Positions 1 to 7,522 are shown, counted from the first letter of the stretch. The stretch is 13,953 nucleotides of DNA from Pseudomonadota bacterium (GCA_023423995.1 JAFAEL010000158.1:1-13953), one strand, 5' to 3'. Numbers and translations: made by a program. The notes: generated by a model from the sequence alone, not told the origin.

Positions 1-130
1 TTGTGGGATCCAGTACATCGTTCCTCGGGAGCCGTGCTCGGTTCTGGAGTGGTCAGGATGGGAACGTCGGCCTGGAACCGGAAGGTCTACTCGGGGCTAG
101 CCAGGCCGGCCTAACCCCTCCGGGGAATCC

Positions 131-1441
131 CTATGGCAACGCCGCCGCCGTGTTCCGCCGGGCGGGCGGCCCGATATCGCGAGGGGTCCGCTCGAGCGAC
201 TGGAGCCGCACTTCGACGATGTCGCCCGGCCGGATCGAGCTCGTTTCCTGGGCGGTGAAGGTCGTGCTGCTGCCATCCCGCATCCGGGTGATCGAGATCG
301 CAGGCTTGGGCCGCGTGCCGTCGGGCAGGATCCCACCGCCCTGCTGAAGCCGGGTGGCGAGAATCTCGCGCGCGCTCGGGAGCGTCGCCCTGATCTCCGC
401 CATCCTGGCGACGGTGTCCTCGGCCTCGGCGATCAGCCGGCGCCGATAGCCGTTCATCGTGGTCTGGATCCGAAGATCCGTCTCGAGAAGCGAGAGGTCG
501 AGGCGGGTCAACTCCGACGTCAGCCGGGCCACATTGCCTCGATTGCGGGCCTCCTCGCGCTGGAGCTCTATCCCGGTGTAGCGGCGCGCATAGCCCTGCG
601 CCATCAGGGTGGAATAGCCCGCGATATGCTCCCGGATCAGGTCCAGCTGCAGTTGCTCCGCCTGTCGCTGAACCTCGACGGCCTGCTTGTCGGCCTCGAT
701 TCGGGGTTTCTGCTGGCGCAGGATGGTGAGTTCCTGCAGGACGGCGCGGCTGTCGGCGGCCAGAATCTCGCGCTCGCGCCGCAAGGTGTCCTCGTACTCG
801 TCCGTGCTCATCCCGGCAGGCTGCGGAGCCTCGAACTTCGTCTCCTCCGCCTGCTGCGCCTGCAGACGGGCGAGCTTGAGGGTGAGCGCGCCGAGCTTGC
901 CCTCCAGGACGCGGACGCGTTCGTCCGCGGTGATCAATTCGGCGCGGGCAGCGCTCGTCGATTGGTCGGGCGTGCCGAGCCCCCCGGCGAGAGCGATGGC
1001 GCTCATCACGGAGGCGCCGAACCGGAAGGGATAGCTGCCCGGCGTGCGCACGTCCCCGACCACGTAGACGGGCCGAAGCTCGACGATCCGCACGGTCACG
1101 GCCGGGTTCACCAGGTAGCCGTCCTGGAGCTGGGCGACGAACCGCTTCTGGACCTCGCCGAGCGTCGCATTCCCGACCTGGACTTCCCCGATCAGAGGGA
1201 AGATGATCCGTCCGTCGTCCCCGACCAGGTACTCGCCCGTCATGTCCGGCTGGCCGAAAACGGTGACGGAAAGCTTGTCGCCAGGCCCGACCTGGAAGGG
1301 TTCGTTGCGGGCTTCCTCCGCTTGGGCCTGGGCAAGCGTCAGGAGGAGCAGAAGGCCGGTGCGGGCCAGCGCCTTAGCCTGGCCGCCCGGACGGTGTCGC
1401 TTGCCTCGAACCTGTCTGGTGGTCATTGCCCGTCCGCGCAT
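131..1441 (-). CDS. Polysaccharide biosynthesis/export protein, ExoF/Wza type
   Basis: This is a periplasmic or outer-membrane-linked protein of the Wza/ExoF family, which helps carry exopolysaccharide across the envelope. The 436-residue product has a basic N-terminus and hydrophobic stretch (about residues 26-41) ending in AQA, consistent with signal peptidase I; there is no lipobox Cys, so it resembles rhizobial ExoF more than lipoprotein Wza. A poly-export domain follows (about 48-120, starting at VGPGDKLSV), then an SLBB-like region (about 124-170, with YVVGDVRTPGSYPF), a long charged helical region (about 170-365), and a C-terminal segment (380-415) with IRPGDIVEV typical of a second SLBB-like fold. 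Length is close to ExoF. The start is uncertain: an ATG at 1424-1426 (codon 6) is equally possible, and neither has a clear Shine-Dalgarno. It is divergent from the glycosyltransferase at 1674. The family is secure; the polymer exported is unknown. Confidence 0.9.
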   Translation of the reverse strand: MRGRAMTTRQVRGKRHRPGGQAKALARTGLLLLLTLAQAQAEEARNEPFQVGPGDKLSVTVFGQPDMTGEYLVGDDGRIIFPLIGEVQVGNATLGEVQKRFVAQLQDGYLVNPAVTVRIVELRPVYVVGDVRTPGSYPFRFGASVMSAIALAGGLGTPDQSTSAARAELITADERVRVLEGKLGALTLKLARLQAQQAEETKFEAPQPAGMSTDEYEDTLRREREILAADSRAVLQELTILRQQKPRIEADKQAVEVQRQAEQLQLDLIREHIAGYSTLMAQGYARRYTGIELQREEARNRGNVARLTSELTRLDLSLLETDLRIQTTMNGYRRRLIAEAEDTVARMAEIRATLPSAREILATRLQQGGGILPDGTRPKPAISITRMRDGSSTTFTAQETSSIRPGDIVEVRLQSLERTPRDIGPPARRNTAAALP

Positions 1442-1507
1442 CGCGCCACGCTCACGGCGTTCATCGCTATGATCGCTCGGAACGGCTCCGGCCCGGCCTG
1501 AACTTCG

Positions 1508-1517
1508 GGATTAATCC
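1508..1517. promoter_or_regulatory. Perfect 10-bp palindrome in the exoF/glycosyltransferase divergent region
   Basis: The sequence GGATTAATCC is a perfect palindrome and the most AT-rich point in an otherwise very GC-rich 232-bp divergent intergenic region. It lies 66 bp upstream of the export-protein start and about 156 bp upstream of the glycosyltransferase start, where a shared operator could sit. That it is an operator is inference only. Confidence 0.25.
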
Positions 1518-1647
1518 TGCGCCAGGGCGGGCCGCCGGGGGCGCCAGAGCGCCAGGCACACCCTCTGGGAGCCGCGCGCGGGCGCGGCGATCAGCCGCGA
1601 GGTAGTTCGGCTGCGCAGTAGCGGCGCGGTCGCACCGATCTAGGCTC

Positions 1648-1665
1648 TCCGATGTCGAAATCGGA
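1648..1665 (+). promoter_or_regulatory. Hairpin covering the weak ribosome-binding site of the GT26 gene
   Basis: TCCGAT (1648-1653) and ATCGGA (1660-1665) are perfect 6-bp arms around a 6-nt loop. The 3' arm contains the only Shine-Dalgarno-like GGA upstream of the ATG at 1674 (8 nt away), so in RNA the stem would occlude ribosome binding. This could reduce translation of the glycosyltransferase, or could simply be a DNA operator. Weak evidence. Confidence 0.3.
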
Positions 1666-1673
1666 TCCCACCC

Positions 1674-2465
1674 ATGCATCACACTTCCTCCGTCGGCCAA
1701 GAGAGGGCGGAGATCCTTGGCGTCGGCGTAAGCGCGGTCGACATGGACCGGGCGGTCGAAGAGATCGAGGGCTGGATCGCGTCACGGCGACGCTCCTACG
1801 TCTGCGTCACGAGCGTGCACGGGATCATGGAATGCCAGCGGTCCGGGCCCCTCAAGGCGATCCATGCGCGCGCGGGTCTCGTGGTGCCGGACGGTAAGCC
1901 GCTCGTCTGGGTGGCGCGCTGGCTCGGCTTCACGAACACCGAACAGGTTTATGGCCCCGACCTGATGCGGCGCCTGACCGAGCTCTCGGCCGCCCGGGGC
2001 TACCGGCAATTCTATTACGGCGGGGCCGCCGGCGTGCCTGAGGCGCTTCGGGATACGCTCTGCAGGCAGCATCCCGGCCTTACGGTGGTCGGGACGCTGA
2101 GCCCGCCCTTCCGGCAGCTGACCGAAGAGGAGGATGCGGAGATCGTCCGGCAGATCAACGCGGCAAAGCCGGACATCGTCTGGGTCGGGCTGAGCACGCC
2201 GAAGCAGGAACGGTGGATGTCCGAGCACGCCGCAAAGCTGGAGGCCCCCGTTCTGATCGGGGTCGGGGCGGCGTTCGACTTTCTCTCCGGAAGGACGCGG
2301 CAGGCGCCGCTCTGGATGCAGCGCTCGGCCCTGCAATGGCTGTTTCGGCTCGCAGTCGAGCCGCGCCGGCTATGGCGCCGCTACGCCTGGATCGTGCCCG
2401 GCTTCCTTTGGCGAGTGAGCATGCAACTCGTCCGGCACCGGCTCACGGCGCGAATGGCGCGTTGA
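1674..2465 (+). CDS. WecG/TagA/CpsF family glycosyltransferase (GT26)
   Basis: This is a membrane-associated glycosyltransferase of the family that adds an N-acetylmannosamine(uronic acid) or related sugar to an undecaprenyl-linked intermediate during surface-glycan synthesis. The 263-residue product covers the whole domain. Visible family motifs are VTSVHGIME (45-53), VPDGKPLVW (71-79, with the Asp73 that corresponds to the proposed catalytic base in TagA), YGPDLM (93-98), GLSTPKQERWM (172-182) and GVGAAFDFLSG (196-206), then WLFRLAVEPRRLWRRY (222-237). The tail after residue 237 is hydrophobic and basic, as in the C-terminal appendage that ties TagA-type enzymes to the membrane. The ATG start gives the expected N-terminus (ILGVGVSAVDM); the Shine-Dalgarno is weak. 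Its 3' end overlaps the convergent epimerase by 96 nt. The family is clear, the donor sugar is not. Confidence 0.93.
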   Translation: MHHTSSVGQERAEILGVGVSAVDMDRAVEEIEGWIASRRRSYVCVTSVHGIMECQRSGPLKAIHARAGLVVPDGKPLVWVARWLGFTNTEQVYGPDLMRRLTELSAARGYRQFYYGGAAGVPEALRDTLCRQHPGLTVVGTLSPPFRQLTEEEDAEIVRQINAAKPDIVWVGLSTPKQERWMSEHAAKLEAPVLIGVGAAFDFLSGRTRQAPLWMQRSALQWLFRLAVEPRRLWRRYAWIVPGFLWRVSMQLVRHRLTARMAR

Positions 2466-3683
2466 AGGAGCATCGGTCGTCTGCTGCGGGGCGGGCGGCG
2501 TTGCTCGCCACTTGGACGTGCTCGGGATCTTGGCCTCGTCGCAGCGGTGGGAATACCGCTGGGCTATGTCTCTGACCTCCTCGAGCAGCCCGGTTCGGAG
2601 GCGGGTCGGCTCGAGCCCGAGGCCGAGCAGTTGGTCATTCCTCACCGCGAGCTCGTTCTCCTCCGCCTCGAGCCGCGGATTGTCGACGAAGCGGTAGGGC
2701 GTGCCGCTGAGTTCCGAGATCAGCCGGGCCAGATCGAGGATCCGGTGTGTTTCCGTGACCTGGTTGTAGATCCTGACGCCCTCACCTCGCCGGGGAGGAT
2801 TGTTTATCGCGATCGCGAGACACCGGATGGTGTCGCGGATGTGGATGAACGCCCTGGTCTGGCGCCCCGTCCCGTGAACGGTGAGCGGATAACCGAGGCT
2901 CGCCTGCAGAAGAAAGCGGTTCAGTACGGTGCCGTAGTCGCCGTCATAATCGAACCGGTTGATGAGGCGCTCATCCAATTCGGTCTCGTCGGTCTGAGTT
3001 CCCCACACAATGCCCTGGTGGAGGTCGGTTATCGGAAGTCTGTCGTTCTTTGAATAATACTGAAAAAGGAGCTGATCGTTGGCTTTGCTGAGGTGGTATA
3101 TGCTTTCCGGATCGGCCGGATATAGGATTTCCATCTTCTCGTCGACGCCGTTCACGTGGGCCGTCACGGTCAGGTAGCCTTCGGGAAGCATGAAGGAGCG
3201 CGTCTTGTAGCCATAGACCCCGATCGAACCGAGATGGACGATGTGAGGCGGGGAATGGAGCTGAGCGGCAGCGATGAGCAGATCGTGCGTCGCCGAAAGA
3301 TTGCGCTCCATCGTGTATCGGCGCTCTCGCCAGGACTTCATTGAGAACGGTGCCGAGCGCTGCTCGGCGAAATGCACGATCGTTCGCGGCTGCAGGGTCT
3401 TCAGGAGGGCGATCATCTCCTCCGAGGATTCGCCGGCCCTGAGTTTCAGGAACTCGATCTTCCTGCCGGTTCGCTCGTACCAGGCCTCGAGCCTCTCGGT
3501 CGGGCTACGGATCGGCGTGAGCGAGGAGGTGCCATACTCGGCGTCGATGGTGCGCCGCGAGAGGTCATCCACGATGATGACGTCGTAGCCGAGCCTGGAG
3601 AGGTGGAGGCACGTCGGCCATCCGCAGAACCCGTCTCCGCCCAGGACGAGAACGCGGTGCTGGCTCGCCTCTCTCACGATCAT
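2370..3683 (-). CDS. NAD-dependent epimerase, UDP-sulfoquinovose synthase-like (SqdB/SQD1 family)
   Basis: This is an extended short-chain dehydrogenase that most resembles SqdB/SQD1, which makes UDP-sulfoquinovose from UDP-glucose and sulfite. The 437-residue product opens with the nucleotide-binding motif GGDGFCGWPTCLHLSRLGY (15-33), followed by SLTPI (54-58), VHFAEQRSAPFSM (103-115), the active-site Ser in LGSIGVYG (151-158; SQD1 has Thr here), and YHLSK (196-200) giving the catalytic Tyr and Lys. The stretch GIVWGTQTDETE (224-235), NRFDYDGDYGTVLNRF (242-257) and GTGRQTRAFIHIRDT (271-285) follows SQD1 closely. About 45 residues beyond the usual end (after 393) are Pro/Ser/His-rich and overlap the convergent glycosyltransferase. 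The start at 3683 is preferred because GGGGGG lies 9 nt upstream and the Rossmann fold begins 10 residues in; an ORF to 3797 is open but looks non-coding. No sulfolipid synthase gene is adjacent. A closely related epimerase of other specificity remains possible. Confidence 0.85.
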   Translation of the reverse strand: MIVREASQHRVLVLGGDGFCGWPTCLHLSRLGYDVIIVDDLSRRTIDAEYGTSSLTPIRSPTERLEAWYERTGRKIEFLKLRAGESSEEMIALLKTLQPRTIVHFAEQRSAPFSMKSWRERRYTMERNLSATHDLLIAAAQLHSPPHIVHLGSIGVYGYKTRSFMLPEGYLTVTAHVNGVDEKMEILYPADPESIYHLSKANDQLLFQYYSKNDRLPITDLHQGIVWGTQTDETELDERLINRFDYDGDYGTVLNRFLLQASLGYPLTVHGTGRQTRAFIHIRDTIRCLAIAINNPPRRGEGVRIYNQVTETHRILDLARLISELSGTPYRFVDNPRLEAEENELAVRNDQLLGLGLEPTRLRTGLLEEVRDIAQRYSHRCDEAKIPSTSKWRATPPAPQQTTDAPSTRHSRREPVPDELHAHSPKEAGHDPGVAAP

Positions 3684-4025
3684 GGTGCGCTGCCCCCCAA
3701 AGCAGGCCCGTCGCGGCTCGCGATCCTCGAACCGACTGGCAGTTCTGACCCGCTGATGGCTGCATCGGGGCCCCTGTCCGTTCGGGCAGAGGTCCACGTT
3801 TGAACGAGTACAAGAGGTCTATCGTGAGTACGATGGCGCTTCCGGGCTACCGCCCCCCGGGCGGCACATGGTCCGGATCGGCGAATTAGCGCCCGCGAGG
3901 GGCCGCTCTGCTTGATGAAAACCCTGCGGCGGCGCGGAAGGGGCGGATTACCTCTTCCGCATGCGTAGCGATCCGTCCTCGATTCTTGCACCTTACGGGG
4001 AGAAGGCCACGGCCGAGGCACCTTG
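3684..4025. other. 342-bp divergent intergenic region with small repeats
   Basis: This stretch separates the epimerase (minus) from the coiled-coil membrane protein (plus) and should hold both promoters. No convincing gene was found in either direction. It contains a direct repeat GAGTAC at 3806-3811 and 3826-3831 (exactly 20 bp apart), an inverted repeat ATCGT-GAGT-ACGAT at 3821-3834, a GC hairpin CCGCCC-CCC-GGGCGG at 3850-3864, and an inverted repeat GCGGAAG/CTTCCGC at 3934-3960. No clear -35/-10 pair stands out. Confidence 0.5.
3934..3960. repeat. 7-bp perfect inverted repeat upstream of the coiled-coil gene
   Basis: GCGGAAG (3934-3940) and CTTCCGC (3954-3960) are perfect arms separated by 13 nt. 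It sits 66 nt upstream of the chosen ATG at 4026. It could be an operator or a leader hairpin; the function is unknown, and short GC-rich repeats arise by chance in such DNA. Confidence 0.3.
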
Positions 4026-6332
4026 ATGTCGAGCGGATCATTGTCGCGTGCTCCATCTCCCCGCCGGGAGAAGGCGAGTATCGCGCGCGTGCCGCAGCAC
4101 GATATTGCGGATTTTCGGTCGCCGAGCATGTACGGCGACGTCGAGAAGATCGAGGGCCTGCTCGACGGCATGGGCGGGCGCGGCCATTCGCACGGACCGC
4201 TGCACGGCAAGATCGTGGTGGCAGGCGGGACCGTGATCGTGGTGGCGGCCCTGACGGCAGGGCTTCTCTACCGCGGCGAGCCCGCCGGAAAAGGGGAGGA
4301 ACATGCCGCCTCCCGCAGCGTCCAGCTGCCGCCCGCGGGGAACGTTCCTCAAGCCGTGGCCACAAGCGCCACCCCATCGGTTCCTGCGGCGGACCTCATG
4401 CTGCGGGACAAGGAGATCGCGCAGCTGCGGGACGGGATGCGCGCGGCGCAATCGGCTCACGAGCAGGAGCGGCGGGCCTTGGAGGCGCGGATCGCCGAGG
4501 CGCAAGGCGAGCGCGCGGCGCTCGCTGCCCGGGCGGACGAGGCCGCGGCGGCACTGGACAAGGCTCAGCGCGAGCTGGCCGAGCAACGGGACAGGGCGAT
4601 CACCGCCAGCGCCCTCGCGTCGACGCCCGATCCGGCACTGCTGAGCGCGCTCGAACAGGCCCGGCAGGAAAAGGAGGCCGCAGCGCAGGCCGCCGGGGAT
4701 GCCGCACGGCGGAGCGAGGCTCTGCAGGCAGAACTCGGACAGCGCTCGCAGGAACTCGCCAGGGCGAACGAAGCCGTCGAGAAGCTGCGGTCCGGCTCGA
4801 GCGCAGCCGCCGCGCAGGCGGGACGCGAGCTCGGGGCCACGCGGCTATCGATCCAGGAGACGCGCAACCTTCTCGACGCGGAGCGGTCGAAGCGGGAGCG
4901 CGCCGAGGAGCAGGTCGCAGAGCTCACGCGGCAGCAGGCGAAGGCGGAAGAAGCCGCCGGCGCGAAGCAGGCGGCATTCGCGAAGACCGCCGCCGAGGCG
5001 GCCGTTGCGGCGGCCGAGAGCCTCCGCCAGGCCGAGGCGCGGGCAGCGGGTGCGGAGCGGGACAACGCCGCGCTTCGGGCCACACTGGATGGGCAGAAGG
5101 GGCAGCTCGCGCGGACCGAGGCGGCGCTGTCGGAAGCCTCCCGGGCGCGGGCGGCGAGCGACGAGGCGACGGCCCAGAACGCGAATGCCCGCCGCGGCGC
5201 CGAGGAGACGGCGAGGGCCCTGAACGAGCGCCTTCGCCAGGAGCAGGCCAAGTCGGCCGCCAGCCAGCGCCAGGTCGACAGCCTGCGTGCATCGCTGGAT
5301 GCGGAACGCGGCATCGTCGCGGCCGCGGAGGCGAAGCTCGCCGAGGCGGCGCGAGAGCGGCGCTCGGTCGAGGATATCGCGGCGCAGAACGCGTCTTCGC
5401 GCAAGGAGGCGGAGGGCGGCGCGAAGGCTGCCAGCGAGCGCCTCAGGCAGGAGCAGGCACGCACGGCCGAGGTCGCGCGGCAGCTCGAGGCTTCCAGGGC
5501 CGATCTGGAGGCTGAGCGAAGCGAGCGCCGCCAGCTTCAGGCAAGGCTGGTCGAGATCGAACGAGTCCAGGCGAGCGCCACGGCAGAACGGGAGGATGCT
5601 GCCCGAAAGGCGGCGGATGCGGCCTCGCGCGCTTCGCTCGCCGAGCAGAGGGCGCAGGCCGCAGAACGTGAGGTCGAGCAGCTCCGCTCCGGCCTGGTCG
5701 GCGCCTCGTCTTGGCTGGAGGAGCGTCTTCGCAAGCCTCCGGCTGCGTCGGCGGAGGGAGGGCGGGTGGCGAGCAGCCCCGCGATCCCGGCATTCCAAGA
5801 CATCCTGACCCGGGTCGACACGGTCCTGCGGTCCCGGGACCAGGAGATCGCCCAGCTTCGGCGCGGCCTCGATGCCCAGGCGAAGCAGGAGGCCGTGCGG
5901 TTCCAGACGTTGATGCTCGACCCGAAGGCCATGTGGGCCGCCCTGCCGGCCACGACCCCGGAGCGCCGCCCCGCCCCGCAAGTGGTGCCCGCGGCGGCGC
6001 CCGCGCCGGTGGCGATCGCGGAACCGCGTAGCCCCGGAAAGGAGCGGCAGCACGCTCCATCCTCTGGCGATGCCAGCTCTCTCGTCTCGCGAGCGGAGGC
6101 CTTTCTGTCGCGCGGCGACGTGGTCGGGGCGCGGCTGCTGCTGGAATATGCCGCGGCCGAAGGGCAGGCACCGGCCATCTTCCGGCTCGCGGAGACCTAC
6201 GATCCGCGCGGTCCGCTGGTGCGGCGGCTAGGGAGCGCGATGGCGGACCGGGAGAGGGCGATCCAGCTCTACCGAAGCGCCCTGTCGGCAGGGATCCGGG
6301 GCGCCGAGGAGCGGATCGCGAACCTGAATTGA
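4026..6332 (+). CDS. Single-pass membrane protein with long repeated coiled coil and C-terminal Sel1/TPR-like tail
   Basis: No named gene was recognised. The 768-residue product has a cytoplasmic-type N-terminus, one transmembrane helix (about 62-82, starting KIVVAGG), a Pro-rich linker (100-122), and then a very long Ala/Glu/Arg/Gln-rich coiled coil (about 125-570). Inside it four copies of an L(D/E)xxx(S/G)-type unit recur at residues 284, 355, 425 and 495 of the longest frame, i.e. every 70-71 residues (ten heptads). A Pro-rich break (570-590), a short helix repeating the early motif EIAQLR, a Pro/Ala linker (640-685), and a helical-repeat tail (685-766) resembling a Sel1/TPR pair (ARLLLEYAAAEG, IQLYRSALSAG) follow. 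The start at 4026 has GAGG at 4015-4018; a TTG one codon earlier is less likely. By analogy it could be a periplasm-spanning scaffold or chain-length partner of the polysaccharide machinery. That role is inference. Confidence 0.85.
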   Translation: MSSGSLSRAPSPRREKASIARVPQHDIADFRSPSMYGDVEKIEGLLDGMGGRGHSHGPLHGKIVVAGGTVIVVAALTAGLLYRGEPAGKGEEHAASRSVQLPPAGNVPQAVATSATPSVPAADLMLRDKEIAQLRDGMRAAQSAHEQERRALEARIAEAQGERAALAARADEAAAALDKAQRELAEQRDRAITASALASTPDPALLSALEQARQEKEAAAQAAGDAARRSEALQAELGQRSQELARANEAVEKLRSGSSAAAAQAGRELGATRLSIQETRNLLDAERSKRERAEEQVAELTRQQAKAEEAAGAKQAAFAKTAAEAAVAAAESLRQAEARAAGAERDNAALRATLDGQKGQLARTEAALSEASRARAASDEATAQNANARRGAEETARALNERLRQEQAKSAASQRQVDSLRASLDAERGIVAAAEAKLAEAARERRSVEDIAAQNASSRKEAEGGAKAASERLRQEQARTAEVARQLEASRADLEAERSERRQLQARLVEIERVQASATAEREDAARKAADAASRASLAEQRAQAAEREVEQLRSGLVGASSWLEERLRKPPAASAEGGRVASSPAIPAFQDILTRVDTVLRSRDQEIAQLRRGLDAQAKQEAVRFQTLMLDPKAMWAALPATTPERRPAPQVVPAAAPAPVAIAEPRSPGKERQHAPSSGDASSLVSRAEAFLSRGDVVGARLLLEYAAAEGQAPAIFRLAETYDPRGPLVRRLGSAMADRERAIQLYRSALSAGIRGAEERIANLN

Positions 6333-6371
6333 CCCGCCTTCCTCTGCATCGCAGGCCTTGCGAGCACCCTC

Positions 6372-7487
6372 ATGCCGGCTGCGTCACCATCTCCAAAGCG
6401 CGCTCTCATCCTCGCCGCAGGGTTCAGGCTGCAATACCGGGTCCTGCGATGCGCCGCGGAGGCATTCGACGAGGTTTTCGTTCTCGGCATGCCGGACGCG
6501 GGCAATCTGAAGCTCTCGGCACGCTGCACCCGTTTCTTTCCCGCGGCGGCAGGCTTCGCGGAGGCCCATCCCGAGACCATCGCGCAGGTCAACGACCTCT
6601 GCCGGACGCATGACGTCGACCTGGTGCTCCCGAGTTGTGCGGAAACCACGCGCTTCATCGCCATGTGCGGGAGCGACCTTGCGACGGAATCCTACCCCGT
6701 GCCGTCGCTGGCGGCGTTCGACACGCTCGACGACAAATGGGCTTTCGCCCGGGTCTGCTCCGGCCTCGGCGTTCCCGTGCCCAAGACACGCCTCTTCGAG
6801 ACGCGGGCCGAGTTGCTGTCGGCGAGCCGCTCCGGCCAGATCTCGTTTCCCTGCGTCGTGAAGCCGCTCAGCATGTGGGGCAGCTTCGGCGTCGCAAAGG
6901 TCGAGAGAGCCGAAGACGTCGAGCCGGAGGGCTACGAACCCATCCTCGTCCAGGACTACGTGCCGGGCACCGATCTCTGCGCGTTCTATCTGTGCGTCGA
7001 GGGGAGCATCGTCGCAGCGCTCGCCTATGAGAGGACGGAAGAGGGCGTCAGGTTCATCGCGACGCCCGAGATCGACAGCTCTGCCGCGGCGCTCGTCTCG
7101 CACCTGAATTGCAGCGGCGTGGTCGGGTTCGACGTGCGGCGGAGCCCGGACGGCAGCCATTTCTTCATCGAGTGCAATCCGAGGTTCTGGTACCGCATGG
7201 AGATCGCCGCCATCGCGGGCCTGAACTTCGTCGCCCTCGGGGCCGGGACCAAGCGATCTCCGTCCGCCAGGATTCCCGCCGGTACGGCGATCCGGTCGCC
7301 GAAGAACCTCCTCGCGACATTCCTCACGCCCTGGCGACTGTCGGCGAACGATGTCGCCCTGCTCCGCTACCTTGCGAGCGACCCCTTTCCCATTCTGATG
7401 GCCGCCTTTGAGAAGCTGCGCGGCAGGGATCGACTCGCGCAGGGCCGCCAACTGCTTTGGCCGCTTCTTTTCTTGCCCACGATTTAG
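6372..7487 (+). CDS. ATP-grasp domain protein (carbamoyl-phosphate-synthase-like fold)
   Basis: This is a soluble ATP-dependent carboxylate ligase of unknown substrate. ATP-grasp enzymes activate a carboxylate as acyl-phosphate and join it to an amine or thiol. The 371-residue product has a Rossmann-like N-terminal part (RALILAAGF, 10-18), the pre-ATP segment LDDKWAF (119-125), the ATP-binding Lys in CVVKPLSMWGSFGV (161-174), the adenine-contact strand ILVQDYVPGTD (191-201), and the Mg-binding Glu/Asn in FIECNPRFWYRME (265-277). These residues look intact, so it should be active. A C-terminal segment of about 80 residues, hydrophobic at the end (LLWPLLFLP), follows. It begins 39 nt after the coiled-coil gene, so co-transcription is likely. 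The Shine-Dalgarno is weak. In glycan loci such enzymes may attach amino acids to sugars, but nothing here proves that. Confidence 0.88.
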   Translation: MPAASPSPKRALILAAGFRLQYRVLRCAAEAFDEVFVLGMPDAGNLKLSARCTRFFPAAAGFAEAHPETIAQVNDLCRTHDVDLVLPSCAETTRFIAMCGSDLATESYPVPSLAAFDTLDDKWAFARVCSGLGVPVPKTRLFETRAELLSASRSGQISFPCVVKPLSMWGSFGVAKVERAEDVEPEGYEPILVQDYVPGTDLCAFYLCVEGSIVAALAYERTEEGVRFIATPEIDSSAAALVSHLNCSGVVGFDVRRSPDGSHFFIECNPRFWYRMEIAAIAGLNFVALGAGTKRSPSARIPAGTAIRSPKNLLATFLTPWRLSANDVALLRYLASDPFPILMAAFEKLRGRDRLAQGRQLLWPLLFLPTI

Positions 7488-7501
7488 GGTGATCCTTTGA
7501 A

Positions 7502-7522
7502 GATTAGCAATCGGAGCTAATC
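7502..7522. repeat. 7-bp inverted repeat after the ATP-grasp gene
   Basis: GATTAGC (7502-7508) and GCTAATC (7516-7522) are perfect arms around a 7-nt loop, 14 nt past the ATP-grasp stop codon. No T-run follows, so it is a poor intrinsic terminator. It could instead be an operator for the gene at 7616. AT-rich arms of this length are unusual in the surrounding GC-rich sequence. Confidence 0.35.

Noticed and set aside
103..112. Palindrome AGGCCGGCCT as a terminator for the export-protein gene
   Set aside because: A perfect palindrome without a loop folds poorly as RNA, no T-run follows on the minus strand, and GC-rich palindromes are expected by chance. Nothing else was seen in 1-130.
626..1501. 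Plus-strand frame of 291 codons
   Set aside because: It mirrors the export-protein gene on the other strand and has no recognisable family.
3684..3797. Upstream extension of the epimerase to the ATG at 3797
   Set aside because: The extra 38 residues are Arg/Cys/Gly-rich with no counterpart in the family, and the ATG at 3683 has a polyG ribosome-binding site.
3986..5515. Long plus-strand frame of 509 codons
   Set aside because: It is Arg/Gly-rich with no motif and lies out of frame within the coiled-coil gene, whose own frame has a transmembrane helix, heptads and a Shine-Dalgarno.
4565..6053. Long minus-strand frames of 299 and 402 codons
   Set aside because: They are antisense to the coiled-coil gene and consist of Ala/Ser/Arg- or Leu/Arg-rich sequence expected from GC-rich codon complementarity.
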